A DNA stretch of 64,000 nucleotides from Cupriavidus gilardii (GCF_008801915.1 NZ_VZOV01000001.1:186001-250000); one strand, 5' to 3'; positions 17,103-26,772 are shown, counted from the stretch's first letter. Program-made: numbers and translations. Notes: generated from the sequence alone by a model not told the origin.

Positions 17103-17978
17103 CTATAGGCCCAACGCCTTCGCCATCGTCTGCCCCAGCTCGGCCGGCGAGCGCGACACGTGGATGCCGGCCGCGCGCATTGCCTCGATCTTGGCATCGG
17201 CGGTACCGCTGCCGCCCGAGATGATGGCGCCGGCATGGCCCATGCGCCGGCCCGGCGGCGCGGTGGTGCCGGCGATGAAGCCGACCACCGGCTTGTCGCT
17301 GCCGGAATCGCGCAGGAACTGCGCGGCTTCCTCTTCGGCCGAGCCGCCGATTTCGCCGATCATGATGATGCCTTCGGTGTCGTCGTCCTCGAGGAACAGC
17401 TTCAGGCAATCGATGAAGTTGGTGCCATTGACCGGATCGCCGCCGATGCCGATGCAGGTCGACTGCCCGAGCCCGGCCGCGCTGGTCTGCGCGACCGCTT
17501 CATAGGTCAGCGTGCCGGAGCGCGACACCACGCCGATCCTGCCGGGCCGATGGATATGGCCGGGCATGATGCCGATCTTGCATTGGCCCGGCGTGATCAC
17601 GCCCGGGCAATTGGGACCGACCAGCCGGGTGCGCGAGCCGGACAGCGCGCGCTTGACCCGCACCATGTCGAGCACCGGAATGCCCTCGGTGATGCAGACG
17701 ACCAGCTCGAGGCCGGCGTCGACCGCTTCGAGGATCGCGTCGGCCGCGAACGGCGGCGGCACGTAGATCACGGAGGCCTGGGCGCCGGTGCGCTGGGCCG
17801 CCTCGGCGACGGTATCGAACACCGGCAGGCCGAGGTGGGTCTCGCCGCCCTTGCCGGGCGTCACGCCGCCGACCATCTGCGTGCCATACGCCAGCGCCTG
17901 TTCGGTGTGGAAGCTGCCCTGCGCGCCGGTCAGGCCCTGGCACAGCACCCTGGTGTTGTTGTCGATCAGCACGGCCAT
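17103..17978 (-). CDS. sucD: Succinyl-CoA synthetase alpha subunit
   Basis: A 291-residue SucD-like subunit. The N-terminal CoA-binding Rossmann part opens [19 protein letters not shown], as in known SucD proteins, [20 protein letters not shown] follows, and the phosphorylated active-site histidine lies in [12 protein letters not shown] near residue 250. It starts at ATG 17978 with GGGGAGG upstream, one base after the sucC stop, so the pair is coupled. An operator of the shared GntR type stands before sucC, so this is probably a catabolic copy rather than the TCA-cycle one. A malate-CoA ligase (MtkB) would look similar and is not fully excluded. Confidence 0.88.
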   Translation of the reverse strand: MAVLIDNNTRVLCQGLTGAQGSFHTEQALAYGTQMVGGVTPGKGGETHLGLPVFDTVAEAAQRTGAQASVIYVPPPFAADAILEAVDAGLELVVCITEGIPVLDMVRVKRALSGSRTRLVGPNCPGVITPGQCKIGIMPGHIHRPGRIGVVSRSGTLTYEAVAQTSAAGLGQSTCIGIGGDPVNGTNFIDCLKLFLEDDDTEGIIMIGEIGGSAEEEAAQFLRDSGSDKPVVGFIAGTTAPPGRRMGHAGAIISGGSGTADAKIEAMRAAGIHVSRSPAELGQTMAKALGL

Positions 17979-17979
17979 C

Positions 17980-19188
17980 TCAATGTCCTCCCCGCTTGGT
18001 GTTGCGCGTGGCCGCGACGACCTTGGTCGCCGCATCGGCGAGGTCGTCGGCCGACACGATCGGCAATCCGGAATCGCGCAGGATCGCCTTGCCCAGTTCG
18101 ACGTTGGTGCCTTCGAGCCGCACCACCAGCGGCACGGTCAGATCGACCTCGCGCGCGGCCGCGACCACGCCCTCGGCGATCACGTCGCAGCGCATGATGC
18201 CGCCGAAGATATTGACCAGGATGCCTTCGACATTGCGGTCGGCCAGGATCAGCCGGAATGCCGTCGCCACGCGCTCGCGCGTCGCGCCGCCGCCGACATC
18301 GAGGAAATTGGCCGGCTTGCCGCCATGCAGCTGGATGATGTCCATCGTGGCCATCGCCAGGCCGGCGCCATTGACCATGCAGCCGATATTGCCGTCGAGC
18401 TTGACGTAGTTCAGCGCATGGCGCGCGGCCTCCGTCTCGGCCGGGTCCTCCTCGGCCTCGTCCCGCATCGCCTCGATATCGGGGTGGCGGAACAGCGCGT
18501 TGTCGTCGAAGTTGAACTTGGCGTCCAGCGCCATCACGTGGCCGCTGTGCGTGACGACCAGCGGATTGATCTCGACGATCGACGCGTCGAGCTCGGTGAA
18601 GGCGCGATAGGCCGCCAGGAACAGCCGCGTGGCCTCGCCGACCTGCTTGCCGCGCAGGCCGAGCCCGAAGGCCAGGCGCCGCGCGTGGAAGGGCTGGATG
18701 CCGGTGGCCGGATCGATCGCCAGCTTCAGGATCTTCTCCGGCGTGTGCGCGGCGACTTCCTCGATGTCCATGCCGCCTTCGGTCGATGCCATCAGCGTGA
18801 TCCGCGATGTCGCGCGGTCGATCAGCATGCCGAAATAGAGTTCGCGCGCGATGTCGCAGCCTTCCTCGATATAGAGGCGCCGCACCTCCCGCCCCGCAGC
18901 GCCGGTCTGCTTCGTGACCAGCACCGCGCCGAGCATCTTGCCGGCTTCCTCGCGCACCGCCTCGAGCGAACGCGCCACGCGCACCCCGCCCTTGCCGCCG
19001 GGATCGTTCTGGAAGCGCCCGGCGCCGCGGCCCCCGGCATGGATCTGCGATTTGACGACCCACAGCGGGCCCCCGAGCGTGCGCGCCGCGTTGGCTGCCT
19101 CGTCCGGCGTGAACGCAACCGCGCCTCGCGGCACGGCGACGTCGTAGCGCCGCAGCAGCTCCTTGGCCTGATATTCGTGAATGTTCAC
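17980..19188 (-). CDS. sucC: Succinyl-CoA synthetase beta subunit
   Basis: A 402-residue ATP-grasp subunit beginning [20 protein letters not shown] from a GTG at 19188 behind GAGGAGA. The ATP-grasp core ([13 protein letters not shown]) and the C-terminal ligase/CoA domain ([16 protein letters not shown]) are complete. The insertion after GGRG (residues about 55-70) is typical of the alphaproteobacterial and mitochondrial SucC type. It heads a two-gene operon with sucD. The upstream copy of the shared operator (19264-19285) and the divergent ThDP/frc operon suggest that it makes succinyl-CoA as CoA donor for oxalate, or recycles it; that is inference. Confidence 0.88.
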   Translation of the reverse strand: MNIHEYQAKELLRRYDVAVPRGAVAFTPDEAANAARTLGGPLWVVKSQIHAGGRGAGRFQNDPGGKGGVRVARSLEAVREEAGKMLGAVLVTKQTGAAGREVRRLYIEEGCDIARELYFGMLIDRATSRITLMASTEGGMDIEEVAAHTPEKILKLAIDPATGIQPFHARRLAFGLGLRGKQVGEATRLFLAAYRAFTELDASIVEINPLVVTHSGHVMALDAKFNFDDNALFRHPDIEAMRDEAEEDPAETEAARHALNYVKLDGNIGCMVNGAGLAMATMDIIQLHGGKPANFLDVGGGATRERVATAFRLILADRNVEGILVNIFGGIMRCDVIAEGVVAAAREVDLTVPLVVRLEGTNVELGKAILRDSGLPIVSADDLADAATKVVAATRNTKRGGH

Positions 19189-19263
19189 TGTCTCCTCACT
19201 GGGTCTGGTACGTCGTTGTGGTGGCTGACAGGATGGGGCGGCATTGCGCCGAGTGCCTGCTTG

Positions 19264-19285
19264 CATATGGTATGTAATATATCAC
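19264..19285 (-). promoter_or_regulatory. GntR-type operator 3, before sucCD
   Basis: On the minus strand: GTGATATATTACATACCATATG, the shared motif with one mismatch in its core (T for C) and a partly kept right arm. It is 76-97 bases upstream of the sucC start. Together with operator 4 it occupies the 426-base divergent region 19189-19614, which otherwise shows only AT-rich promoter-like DNA. Confidence 0.7.
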
Positions 19286-19471
19286 TGCACAACAAGGCGA
19301 ATTATCTGCCGTGCGGTACACGGATGCCAACGGAACCGACATTGATGCGGACCGGCACTAAGCGACAGTGTTTATAGAAGTTGGGCGAATTTATCGGCAA
19401 GAAAAAGACTGTTTTGCTGCGTTGCGTCGTCGAAATTCGCCGCCTTTCCCACATTTTCTCCTTGCTGACCT

Positions 19472-19500
19472 TTGATATATCACATACGGTATGTCATCAA
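19472..19500 (+). promoter_or_regulatory. GntR-type operator 4, before the ThDP enzyme/frc operon
   Basis: The fullest copy: TTGATATATCACATAC followed by GGTATGTCATCAA. ACATAC-G-GTATGT is a perfect 13-base palindrome, and TTGAT/ATCAA repeats further out. It lies 115-143 bases upstream of the start codon. This copy defines the likely dyad centre (position 19488) recognised by the regulator. Confidence 0.8.
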
Positions 19501-19614
19501 GATCGCCCGAAACGATCGATTCGCGTCGCAAGCCGGCAGCCCTGCCGAGAAGAAGGTGAAGCGGTGCGTGCCCACACAACGGGGCCGCCCGGAGTCCAAC
19601 GAGGAGACCAACAC

Positions 19615-21369
19615 ATGTCTGCAGTCGTATCGCTGCGGCCGGAATCGACGACGGCCGATGACACCTTGAAGCAAAAGAGCCGGGATGCCGGCATCGTGTC
19701 GGGCGGCCATCTGGTCGCGCGGGCGCTGAAGAACGAAGGGGTCGACACCATCTTCACGCTGTGCGGCGGCCACATCATCGATATCTACGATGGCTGCGTC
19801 GACGAAGGGATCCGCATCATCGACGTGCGTCACGAACAGGTCGCGGCGCACGCGGCCGACGGCTATGCGCGCCAGACCGGCAAGCTCGGCTGCGTGGTGA
19901 CGACGGCCGGCCCGGGCTGCACCAACGCGGTCACCGGCATCGCCACGGCCTTCCGCTCGGAAAGCCCGGTGCTGCATATCGGCGGGCAGGGCGCGCTGAC
20001 GCAGCACAAGATGGGCTCTCTGCAGGACCTGCCGCACGTCGACATGATGGCGCCGATCACCAAGTTCGCCGCGACCATCCCGAGCACCGAGCGCGTTGCC
20101 GACATGATCTCGATGGCCGCGCGCGAATGCTTCAACGGCGCGCCAGGGCCCGCCTATCTGGAGATTCCGCGCGACGTGCTCGACCGCGAAGTCGACGTCG
20201 CGCGCGCCGTGGTACCGCGCCCCGGCCACTATCGCGCCTCGACCAGGTCGATCGGCGATCCGCGCGACATCGAGAAGCTCGCCGACATCCTGGTCAATGC
20301 CGAGCGTCCGGCCATCCTGTTCGGCCAGCAGGTGTGGACCGCGCGCGGCCACGAGGAAGCGATCGCGCTGCTGCGCGGCCTCGATATCCCGGGTTACTTC
20401 AATGGCGCCAGCCGCGGGCTGCTGCCGCCGGGCGATCCGCATCATTTCGACCGTACCCGCTCGCAGGCCTTCGCCAACGCCGACGTGCTGGTGATCGTCG
20501 GCACGCCGTTCGACTTCCGCATGGGCTACGGCAAGCGCATCAGCAAGGAGTTGACGCTGGTGCAGATCGACATGGATTACCGCACCGTCGGCAAGAACCG
20601 CGAGATCGACCTGGGCCTGGTCGGCGATCCGGGCGCGATCCTGGGCGCGGTGCTGCAGGCCGCCAGCGGCCGCATCAAGCAGGACAAGCGCCAGGCGCGC
20701 CAGAAGTGGATGGGCCAGCTGACCGAGGCCGAAGGCGTCGCCACCGAGAAGCTGATGCCGCTGTTCCTGTCGGAGAACACGCCGATCCATCCGTACCGCG
20801 TCGCCTACGAGCTGAACAATTTCCTCGGCGAGGACACGATCCATATCGGCGACGGCGGCGATGTGGTGACGATCTCCGCGCAGGCGGTGCGGCCGCGCAA
20901 GCCCGGCCAGTGGATGGACCCGGGCGCGCTGGGCTCGCTCGGCGTCGGCACCGGCTTTGCGATCGCGGCGGGCCTGGCCAATCCGGGCAAGGAGGTGCTG
21001 TGCTACTACGGCGACGGCTCCTTCGGCATGACGGCCTTCGACATGGAGACCGCCAACCGCTTCGGCGTGCCGTATCTGGCCGTGATCGGCAACAACTCGG
21101 CGATGAACCAGATCCGCTACGGGCAGCTGGCCAAGTACGGCGAGTCGCGCGGCAACGTCGGCAACCTGCTGTCGGACGTGCCGTTCAGCCAGTTCGCGCA
21201 GATGCTGGGCGGCTACGGCGAGGAGGTGCGCGACCCCGCGCAGATCGCCGGCGCGCTGCAGCGCGGACGCGAGTCGATCGCGCGCACCGGCAAGTCCGCG
21301 GTGATCAATATCTGGGTCGATCCGCGCGAATACGCCCCGGGTACCAAGAACCAGACCATGTACAAGTAG
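19615..21369 (+). CDS. ThDP-dependent enzyme, 2-hydroxyacyl-CoA lyase/oxalyl-CoA decarboxylase class (HACL2/ILVBL-like)
   Basis: A 584-residue ThDP enzyme in three domains. The ThDP-activating glutamate is in DVRHEQVAAHAADGYAR and the metal/diphosphate motif is GDGSFGMTAFDMETA...GNN near residues 465-495. The N-terminal FTLCGGHIIDIYDG resembles the FTLVGGHI of human ILVBL (HACL2) more than the GVVGIPIT of canonical oxalyl-CoA decarboxylase, and the Tyr-Glu loop of that enzyme (GDYEEMDQ) is replaced by QDLPHVDMM. Neighbours (frc, a CoA ligase, and by operator formate dehydrogenase) say its product is formyl-CoA. It could decarboxylate oxalyl-CoA or cleave a 2-hydroxyacyl-CoA. Start ATG 19615 has GAGGAGA upstream. 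Confidence 0.8.
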   Translation: MSAVVSLRPESTTADDTLKQKSRDAGIVSGGHLVARALKNEGVDTIFTLCGGHIIDIYDGCVDEGIRIIDVRHEQVAAHAADGYARQTGKLGCVVTTAGPGCTNAVTGIATAFRSESPVLHIGGQGALTQHKMGSLQDLPHVDMMAPITKFAATIPSTERVADMISMAARECFNGAPGPAYLEIPRDVLDREVDVARAVVPRPGHYRASTRSIGDPRDIEKLADILVNAERPAILFGQQVWTARGHEEAIALLRGLDIPGYFNGASRGLLPPGDPHHFDRTRSQAFANADVLVIVGTPFDFRMGYGKRISKELTLVQIDMDYRTVGKNREIDLGLVGDPGAILGAVLQAASGRIKQDKRQARQKWMGQLTEAEGVATEKLMPLFLSENTPIHPYRVAYELNNFLGEDTIHIGDGGDVVTISAQAVRPRKPGQWMDPGALGSLGVGTGFAIAAGLANPGKEVLCYYGDGSFGMTAFDMETANRFGVPYLAVIGNNSAMNQIRYGQLAKYGESRGNVGNLLSDVPFSQFAQMLGGYGEEVRDPAQIAGALQRGRESIARTGKSAVINIWVDPREYAPGTKNQTMYK

Positions 21370-21549
21370 CCGGCCGCCGGCCCCCGGGCCGACAGCGCGA
21401 TCGCGGCGAGCGACACCGGATGCGCGGGTTTGCACAAGGCCCACGCATCCGGCGGGCGGCGCACGCCCTTGCAAGCCCTCGCGCGCGGGCCGTGCCGACC
21501 CGCTGCCGTGCAACCCACGATCCCACCATAGAGGCGAGGAGACGACGCC

Positions 21550-22779
21550 ATGAGCAAGGCATTGGAAGGAGTACGCATCCTGGACATGACGCACGTGCAG
21601 GCGGGGCCGTCGGCCACGCAGCTGATGGCATGGCTGGGGGCGGATGTGATCAAGGTCGAGCTGCCCGGCCGGGGCGACATCACGCGCAGCCAGCTGCGCG
21701 ATGTGCCGAACGCCGACAGCCTCTATTTCACGATGCTGAACTCCAACAAGCGCAGCCTGACGCTGAACATGAAGACGCCGGAGGGCAAGGCGCTGCTGGA
21801 GGACCTGGTCGAGCGCTGCGACGTGCTGGTCGAGAACTTCGGCCCCGGCGTGCTCGACCGCGCGGGCTTCGACTGGGACCGGCTGCGCGCGCTCAATCCG
21901 CGGCTGATCTACGCGTCGATCAAGGGCTTCGGCCCCGGGCCGTACGCCGACTGCAAGGCCTACGAGAACGTCGCGCAATGCATGGGCGGCTCCGCCTCGA
22001 CCACTGGCTTCGAGGAAGGGCCGCCGACGGTGACCGGCGCGCAGATCGGCGATTCGGGCACCGGCGTGCATTGCGTGATCGGCATCCTGGCCGCGCTGCT
22101 GCAACGCGAGCAGACCGGCAAGGGCCAGCGCGTCGAGGTCGCGATGCAGGATGCGGTGCTGAACCTGTGCCGCGTCAAGCTGCGCGACCAGCAGCGCCTG
22201 GCGGCCGGCGCGCTGCGCGAATACCCGAACAAGGAGTTCGGCGATTACGTGCCGCGCGCCGGCAATGCCTCGGGCGGCGGACAGCCGGGCGCGGCGCTGC
22301 GCTGCGCGCCGGGCGGGGCCAACGACTATGTCTACGTGATCGTGCAACCGCAGGGGTGGGAACCGCTGATGCGGCTGTGCGGACGCGAGGACCTGATCGC
22401 GCATCCGCAGTTCGCCACGCCGGAAGCGCGCCTCAAATGCCTGCCCGAATGCTTCTCGATCGTCGAGAAGTGGACGCGCACGCGGACCAAGTTCGAGGTC
22501 ATGGAAGCGCTCAACGAGGTCGACGTGCCGTGCGGCCCGATTCTGTCGATGAAGGACCTGATCGAGGACCGCTCGCTGTACGAGCGCGGCTATCTGGTCG
22601 AGGTCGATCATCCGCAGCGCGGCCGCTACGTGCAGCTGGGCTGCCCGATCAACCTGTCGGAATCGCCGGTCCAGGTCGAACGCTCCCCGCTGCTGGGCGA
22701 GCACACCACCGAGATCCTCGAATGGCTGGGCCGCACGCCCGCGCAGATCGAGGCGCTGCGCGCGGCCGGCGCGGTCTGA
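21550..22779 (+). CDS. frc: Formyl-CoA:oxalate CoA-transferase family protein (CaiB/BaiF, type III)
   Basis: A 409-residue class III CoA-transferase with strong resemblance to Oxalobacter Frc throughout: [49 protein letters not shown], the catalytic Asp in [30 protein letters not shown], and the flexible glycine loop NASGGGQPG that gates the active site. It moves CoA from formyl-CoA (or succinyl-CoA) to oxalate, releasing formate. It lies 180 bases after the ThDP enzyme gene and shares its operator. The 180-base gap is GC-rich with no feature. A related 2-hydroxy acid as acceptor is possible. Confidence 0.9.
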   Translation: MSKALEGVRILDMTHVQAGPSATQLMAWLGADVIKVELPGRGDITRSQLRDVPNADSLYFTMLNSNKRSLTLNMKTPEGKALLEDLVERCDVLVENFGPGVLDRAGFDWDRLRALNPRLIYASIKGFGPGPYADCKAYENVAQCMGGSASTTGFEEGPPTVTGAQIGDSGTGVHCVIGILAALLQREQTGKGQRVEVAMQDAVLNLCRVKLRDQQRLAAGALREYPNKEFGDYVPRAGNASGGGQPGAALRCAPGGANDYVYVIVQPQGWEPLMRLCGREDLIAHPQFATPEARLKCLPECFSIVEKWTRTRTKFEVMEALNEVDVPCGPILSMKDLIEDRSLYERGYLVEVDHPQRGRYVQLGCPINLSESPVQVERSPLLGEHTTEILEWLGRTPAQIEALRAAGAV

Positions 22780-22858
22780 CGCCGCCTTGCCCCGGGCGGC
22801 CCCGCGCCGCCCTTCGTTCGCAAACTCCGCTGCAACCATGACCCAATGGAGGTCTGAC

Positions 22859-24988
22859 ATGGCGTATGACAAGGACGCGGTGCGCAATATTCTCGCCACC
22901 GCCAAGGAACAGGGACGCACCGCGCTGACCGCGCCCGAAGGCAAGCTGGTCTGCGATGCCTATGGCATTGCGGTGCCGGGCGAAGGGCTGGCGACGTCGC
23001 CGGCCGAAGCCGTTGAACTGGCCGGCCGCATCGGCTTTCCGGTGGTGATGAAGATCGTGTCGCCCGACATCCTGCACAAGACCGAGGCCGGCGGCGTGCT
23101 GGTCGGCCTGGAGGACGCGCAGAAGGTCGAGCAGGGCTATCAGACCATCCTGGACAACGCGAAGCGCTACAACGCCAAGGCGGAGATCGTCGGCGTGCAG
23201 GTGCAGAAGATGATCGGCGGCGGCCAGGAGGTCATCATCGGCGCGGTCACCGATCCGTCGTTCGGCAAGCTGGTGGCCTTCGGCCTCGGCGGCGTGCTGG
23301 TCGAGGTGCTCAAGGACATCACGTTCCGCATGGCGCCCGCGAGCGAGCAGGACGCGCTCGGCATGCTCGACGGCATTGCGGCCGCCCAGGTGCTCAAGGG
23401 CGTGCGCGGCGCCGAGCCGGTCGACCGCGCGGCGCTCGCCAGCATGATCCAGCGCGTGTCGCAGCTGGTGACCGACTTCCCCGAGATCGCCGAGCTGGAC
23501 CTGAACCCGGTGTTCGCGAGCCCGAGCGGCGCGATTGCGGCCGACGTGCGCATCGTGCTGGACCACGCGCCGCAGCCGCAGCGCTATCGCCCGACGCAGG
23601 AGCAGATCGTCGCGCAGATGAACCGCATCATGCGGCCCGACACCGTGGCGGTGATCGGTGCGTCGTCCGAGGACGGCAAGATCGGCAACTCGGTGATGAA
23701 GAACCTGATCAACGGCGGCTACCAGGGCAAGATCTATCCGATCCACCCGAAGGCCGAAGAGATCATGGGCATGACCGCTTACAAGAGCGTGCTCGACGTG
23801 CCCGGCGAGATCGACGTGGCGGTGTTCGCGATCCCCGCCAAGCTGGTGGCGCAGGCGCTGGAGGAGGTCGGCAGGAAGGGCATTCCCGGCGCCGTGCTGA
23901 TTCCGTCCGGCTTTGCCGAGACCGGCAATGTCGAGGGACAGGAGGAGATCGTCGCGATCGCCCGCAAGCACAACATCCGGCTGATGGGGCCGAACATCTA
24001 CGGCTTCTACTACACGCCGAAGAATCTGTGCGCGACGTTTTGCACGCCTTATGACGTCAAGGGCAAGGCCGCGCTGTCGTCTCAGTCGGGCGGCATCGGC
24101 ATGGCCATCATCGGCTTCTCGCGGTCGGCCAGGATGGGCGTATCGGCCATCGTTGGCCTGGGCAACAAGTCCGACATCGACGAAGACGATCTGCTGACGT
24201 TCTTCGAGCAGGACGACGAGACCGAGATCATCGCGCAGCATTGCGAGGACCTGAAGGATGGCCGCGCGTTCGCCGAGGCGGCGCGCCGCGTGTCGAAGGT
24301 CAAGCCGGTGGTGGTGCTCAAGGCCGGCCGCACCAGCCTGGGGGCGCGCGCCGCCAGCTCGCACACCGGCGCGCTGGCCGGCGACGACCGCATCTACGAG
24401 GACGTCTTCAAGCAATGCGGCGTGATCCGCGCCCGCTCGCTGCGCGACCTGCTCGAGTTCGCGCGCGGCATTCCGAAGCTGCCGACGCCGAAGGGCGAGA
24501 ACGTGGTGATCATCACCGGTGCCGGTGGCTCGGGCGTGCTGCTGTCCGATGCCTGCGTCGACAACGGGCTGTCGCTGATGACGATGCCGGAGGACCTGGA
24601 CGCGGCCTTCCGCAAGTTCATCCCGCCGTTCGGCGCGGCCGGCAATCCGGTCGACATCACCGGTGGCGAGCCGCCGAGCACCTATCGCAACACGATCAAG
24701 CTGGGGCTGGAGGATCCGCGCATCCACGCGATCATCCTGGGCTACTGGCACACGATCATCACGCCGCCGATGGTGTTCGCCAAGCTGGTGGTCGAGGTCA
24801 AGGAGGAGATGGCGGCCAGGGGCATCGAGAAGCCGATCGTCGCCTCGCTGGCCGGCGACGTGCAGGTCGAGGAAGCCGCCGAATACCTGTACCAGCATGG
24901 CGTGCCGGCCTACGCGTACTCGACCGAGATCCCGGTCGCGGTGCTCGGCGCGAAGTACAAGTGGGCGCGCGGCGCGGGCAAGATCTGA
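22859..24988 (+). CDS. NDP-forming acyl-CoA synthetase (acetate-CoA ligase family), fused beta-alpha
   Basis: A 709-residue single-chain acyl-CoA synthetase. The ATP-grasp part comes first (residues about 15-235; FPVVMKIVSPDILHKTEAGG), followed by the CoA-binding domain (about 260-390; VAVIGASSEDGKIGNSVMKN) and the flavodoxin-like ligase domain with the catalytic His in SSHTGALAG. It is in the same superfamily as SucCD but joined in reverse order. A TGGAGG ribosome-binding site precedes ATG 22859. Its place after frc suggests it activates oxalate or another acid of the same pathway with ATP. The family does not reveal substrate; acetate, propionate and aryl acids are alternatives. Confidence 0.85.
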   Translation: MAYDKDAVRNILATAKEQGRTALTAPEGKLVCDAYGIAVPGEGLATSPAEAVELAGRIGFPVVMKIVSPDILHKTEAGGVLVGLEDAQKVEQGYQTILDNAKRYNAKAEIVGVQVQKMIGGGQEVIIGAVTDPSFGKLVAFGLGGVLVEVLKDITFRMAPASEQDALGMLDGIAAAQVLKGVRGAEPVDRAALASMIQRVSQLVTDFPEIAELDLNPVFASPSGAIAADVRIVLDHAPQPQRYRPTQEQIVAQMNRIMRPDTVAVIGASSEDGKIGNSVMKNLINGGYQGKIYPIHPKAEEIMGMTAYKSVLDVPGEIDVAVFAIPAKLVAQALEEVGRKGIPGAVLIPSGFAETGNVEGQEEIVAIARKHNIRLMGPNIYGFYYTPKNLCATFCTPYDVKGKAALSSQSGGIGMAIIGFSRSARMGVSAIVGLGNKSDIDEDDLLTFFEQDDETEIIAQHCEDLKDGRAFAEAARRVSKVKPVVVLKAGRTSLGARAASSHTGALAGDDRIYEDVFKQCGVIRARSLRDLLEFARGIPKLPTPKGENVVIITGAGGSGVLLSDACVDNGLSLMTMPEDLDAAFRKFIPPFGAAGNPVDITGGEPPSTYRNTIKLGLEDPRIHAIILGYWHTIITPPMVFAKLVVEVKEEMAARGIEKPIVASLAGDVQVEEAAEYLYQHGVPAYAYSTEIPVAVLGAKYKWARGAGKI

Positions 24989-25033
24989 CTCTGCGGCGAA
25001 GGGGAGAGCGGCGGCGTTGGGAGGCGCCGCTTG

Positions 25034-25074
25034 CCCTCTCCCCCGGCCCCTCTCCCGCATTGGCGGGAGAGGGG
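25034..25074 (+). repeat. Palindromic extragenic repeat, CCCTCTCC type, copy 1
   Basis: CCCCTCTCCCGC and GCGGGAGAGGGG form a perfect 12-bp stem over a four-base loop (25047-25074), led by a further CCCTCTCCC. Positions 25034-25058 recur exactly, in the opposite orientation, at 56388-56412. A rougher C/G-rich stretch of the same character follows up to about 25170. It may also end transcription of the frc operon partly. Confidence 0.85.
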
Positions 25075-25210
25075 AGAGCGTCAGGCGCGAGCCGACGGCG
25101 TTTCCCGATTCCCCCGGTTTTCTCCCCTCTCGCGCGCGCGGGAGACGGCGGGGGAGACGGCAGCGCCCCGACACCGCCCATAAAAAAACCACCCGCCACA
25201 GGAGACCCCC

Positions 25211-25984
25211 ATGCAAACCTGGATTCGCTTCGACGCCGGCGATGGCCGGCCACGGATGGGCCGGCTCGATGGCGAGCGGGTGTTCGAATACGACGGCCCG
25301 GGCTACGCATCGCCGAATCCCACCGGCGTGTCGTTCCCGCGCAACGAGGTGAGCCTGCTCGCGCCATGCGAGCCGTCCAAGATCGTCGCGCTGTGGAACA
25401 ACTTTCGCGCGCTGGCGCAGAAACTGGGCAAGCCCGAGCCCGCGCATCCGCTGTTCCTGATCAAGCCGGCGACCTCGTTGGCTGGTCCGGGCGACACCAT
25501 CGCGCGGCCGGTCGGCTATGCCGGCAAGATCGTGTTCGAGGGCGAGCTCGGCATCGTGATCGGACGCGTGTGCCGCGATGTGCCGGCCGCCGATGCCGCC
25601 TCGCATATCTTCGGCTATACGGTCGTCAACGATGTCACCGCGGCGGACCTGATCGCAGAGGATCCGAATTTCGCGCAATGGTGCCGCGCCAAGGGCTTCG
25701 ATACCTTCGGCTGCCTGGGCCCGGCCATCGTCACGGGCTTCGACTGGCGCGACGCCAGTGTGGTCACGCGGCTCGACGGCGCCGAGCGCCAGCGCTATCC
25801 GCTGTCGGACATGATCTTCACGCCCGAGCAGATCGTCAGCCGTCTGTCGCGCGACATGACGTTGATGCCGGGCGACGTGATCGCCTGCGGTACCTCGCTC
25901 GGCGTGGGCTCGATGAAGGCCGGCGCGGTCGTCGAAGTGCGCATCGACGGCATCGGTGCGCTGATCAATCCGGTCGGCGGCTAG
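25211..25984 (+). CDS. Fumarylacetoacetate hydrolase family protein
   Basis: A 257-residue member of the FAH superfamily with CAGGAGA before ATG 25211. The C-terminal catalytic domain shows the metal ligands Glu-x-Glu in IVFEGELGIVIGR and a downstream Asp in YTVVNDVTAADL, and ends with the conserved VIACGTSLGVGSM. Members hydrolyse or decarboxylate small 3-keto or dienoic acids such as fumarylpyruvate, acylpyruvates or oxaloacetate. Position after the frc/ligase genes suggests a role near glyoxylate or oxaloacetate, but a palindromic repeat separates it and no operator is seen, so this link is weak. It is distinct from the true fumarylacetoacetase at 41948. Confidence 0.85.
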   Translation: MQTWIRFDAGDGRPRMGRLDGERVFEYDGPGYASPNPTGVSFPRNEVSLLAPCEPSKIVALWNNFRALAQKLGKPEPAHPLFLIKPATSLAGPGDTIARPVGYAGKIVFEGELGIVIGRVCRDVPAADAASHIFGYTVVNDVTAADLIAEDPNFAQWCRAKGFDTFGCLGPAIVTGFDWRDASVVTRLDGAERQRYPLSDMIFTPEQIVSRLSRDMTLMPGDVIACGTSLGVGSMKAGAVVEVRIDGIGALINPVGG

Positions 25985-26047
25985 CCCGCGCGGCAACGCG
26001 CCGCTGGCTGTTTCCGATGGTCGCGCCGGTCGCGATGGAGGCCTGCC

Positions 26048-26314
26048 ATGACGGATCCCGAAGAACTGGCTTATCTGCTCGCCTGCGCGTCGATGGTGGC
26101 CGGCCTGGCCGGCTACCGTCACGCCGGGGCCGCCGCGCTGCATGCAGGTTGCCTCGGCGGCATCGTGCTGGCCATCTCGGCCGCCTGGTTGTCCGGCGGC
26201 AATGGCCCGATGGTGGTGGTGGCGGGATTGGCGCTGGCCACGGTCGCGGCAGCGGCGATTGCGATCGGCGCGCGAGCTGGCGTGCGCGGCGCGCGGTCTT
26301 CCGAAGCGAAGTAG
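26048..26314 (+). CDS. Small membrane protein, unknown
   Basis: An 88-residue protein with a good ribosome-binding site (GGAGG) 63 bases after the FAH-family gene. Three hydrophobic segments are visible (about residues 8-22, 27-46 and 52-73), connected by very short turns, with a basic C-terminus. No family recognised. Same strand and close spacing suggest co-transcription with the FAH-family gene. Confidence 0.6.
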   Translation: MTDPEELAYLLACASMVAGLAGYRHAGAAALHAGCLGGIVLAISAAWLSGGNGPMVVVAGLALATVAAAAIAIGARAGVRGARSSEAK

Positions 26315-26442
26315 TTCGACGAAGTCGATCGATCGAAGTCGTTCGTCGAAGTCGTTCGATACAAGCACGTCGTCCCCGCGCAGGCGGGGACCCAGTGGCT
26401 TTCATTCAACGACGCTGGGTTCCCGCTTTCGCGGGAACGGCA
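26315..26442. repeat. Short tandem repeat followed by a composite REP-like palindrome
   Basis: From 26315 to 26359, TTCGACGAAGTCG-like units repeat imperfectly. From about 26368, two hairpins follow: TCCCCGCGCAGGCGGGGA (26373-26390) and TTCCCGCTTTCGCGGGAA (26420-26437), with CCCAG and CTGGG arms between, so the whole can fold as one branched structure. Related GC hairpins stand at 43269-43339 and 61407-61422. It separates two convergent genes and may act as a bidirectional terminator. Confidence 0.75.
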
Positions 26443-26463
26443 TGAGAGGTGGTGCGAGGCGAT

Positions 26464-26772
26464 TCAGCTGACGCGCCGGCCCATCGCCTCCAGATACCCG
26501 TTCTTCTTCTCGAGGATCAGCTGGCTCAGAAACGGCGCCTCATAGGCCGTCAGCAGATGCGCGTGATAGGTCTCGATATAGTGCGCGATCTGGGTGCGCT
26601 CGCAATCGACCACGCCGCACAGCCAGCGATACATCGCCTCGTCCCAATGGAAGGGCAGTTCCAGCTCGACAAAGGCCGAGTTGTAGGCGGCAAGTTGCGC
26701 CTGTACCGGAATCTGAGGGTCCGCGGCCGCGGTAGTGACGTCGTTCTGCCGTTCGATCTGCGCTTGTTCCAT
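26464..26772 (-). CDS. Conserved-looking 102-residue protein, unknown
   Basis: A soluble, acidic 102-residue protein starting at ATG 26772 behind AAGGAGA. It is rich in aromatic residues and histidines (WDEAMYRWLCGVVDCERTQ, HYIETYHAHLLTAY) and is predicted mostly helical after residue 30. I do not recognise a family. A clean inverted repeat of LysR type (26860-26879) lies 88 bases upstream, and a LysR gene on the same strand precedes it by 137 bases, so it is probably that regulator's target. Confidence 0.65.
   Translation of the reverse strand: MEQAQIERQNDVTTAAADPQIPVQAQLAAYNSAFVELELPFHWDEAMYRWLCGVVDCERTQIAHYIETYHAHLLTAYEAPFLSQLILEKKNGYLEAMGRRVS

Noticed and set aside
19480-22944. 1154-residue open frame antisense to the ThDP/frc genes
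   Set aside because: Arg/His/Ala-rich shadow typical of high-GC DNA; both sense genes match known families.
22649-26368. 1239-residue antisense open frame
   Set aside because: Same type of shadow, opposite to the CoA ligase and FAH-family genes.
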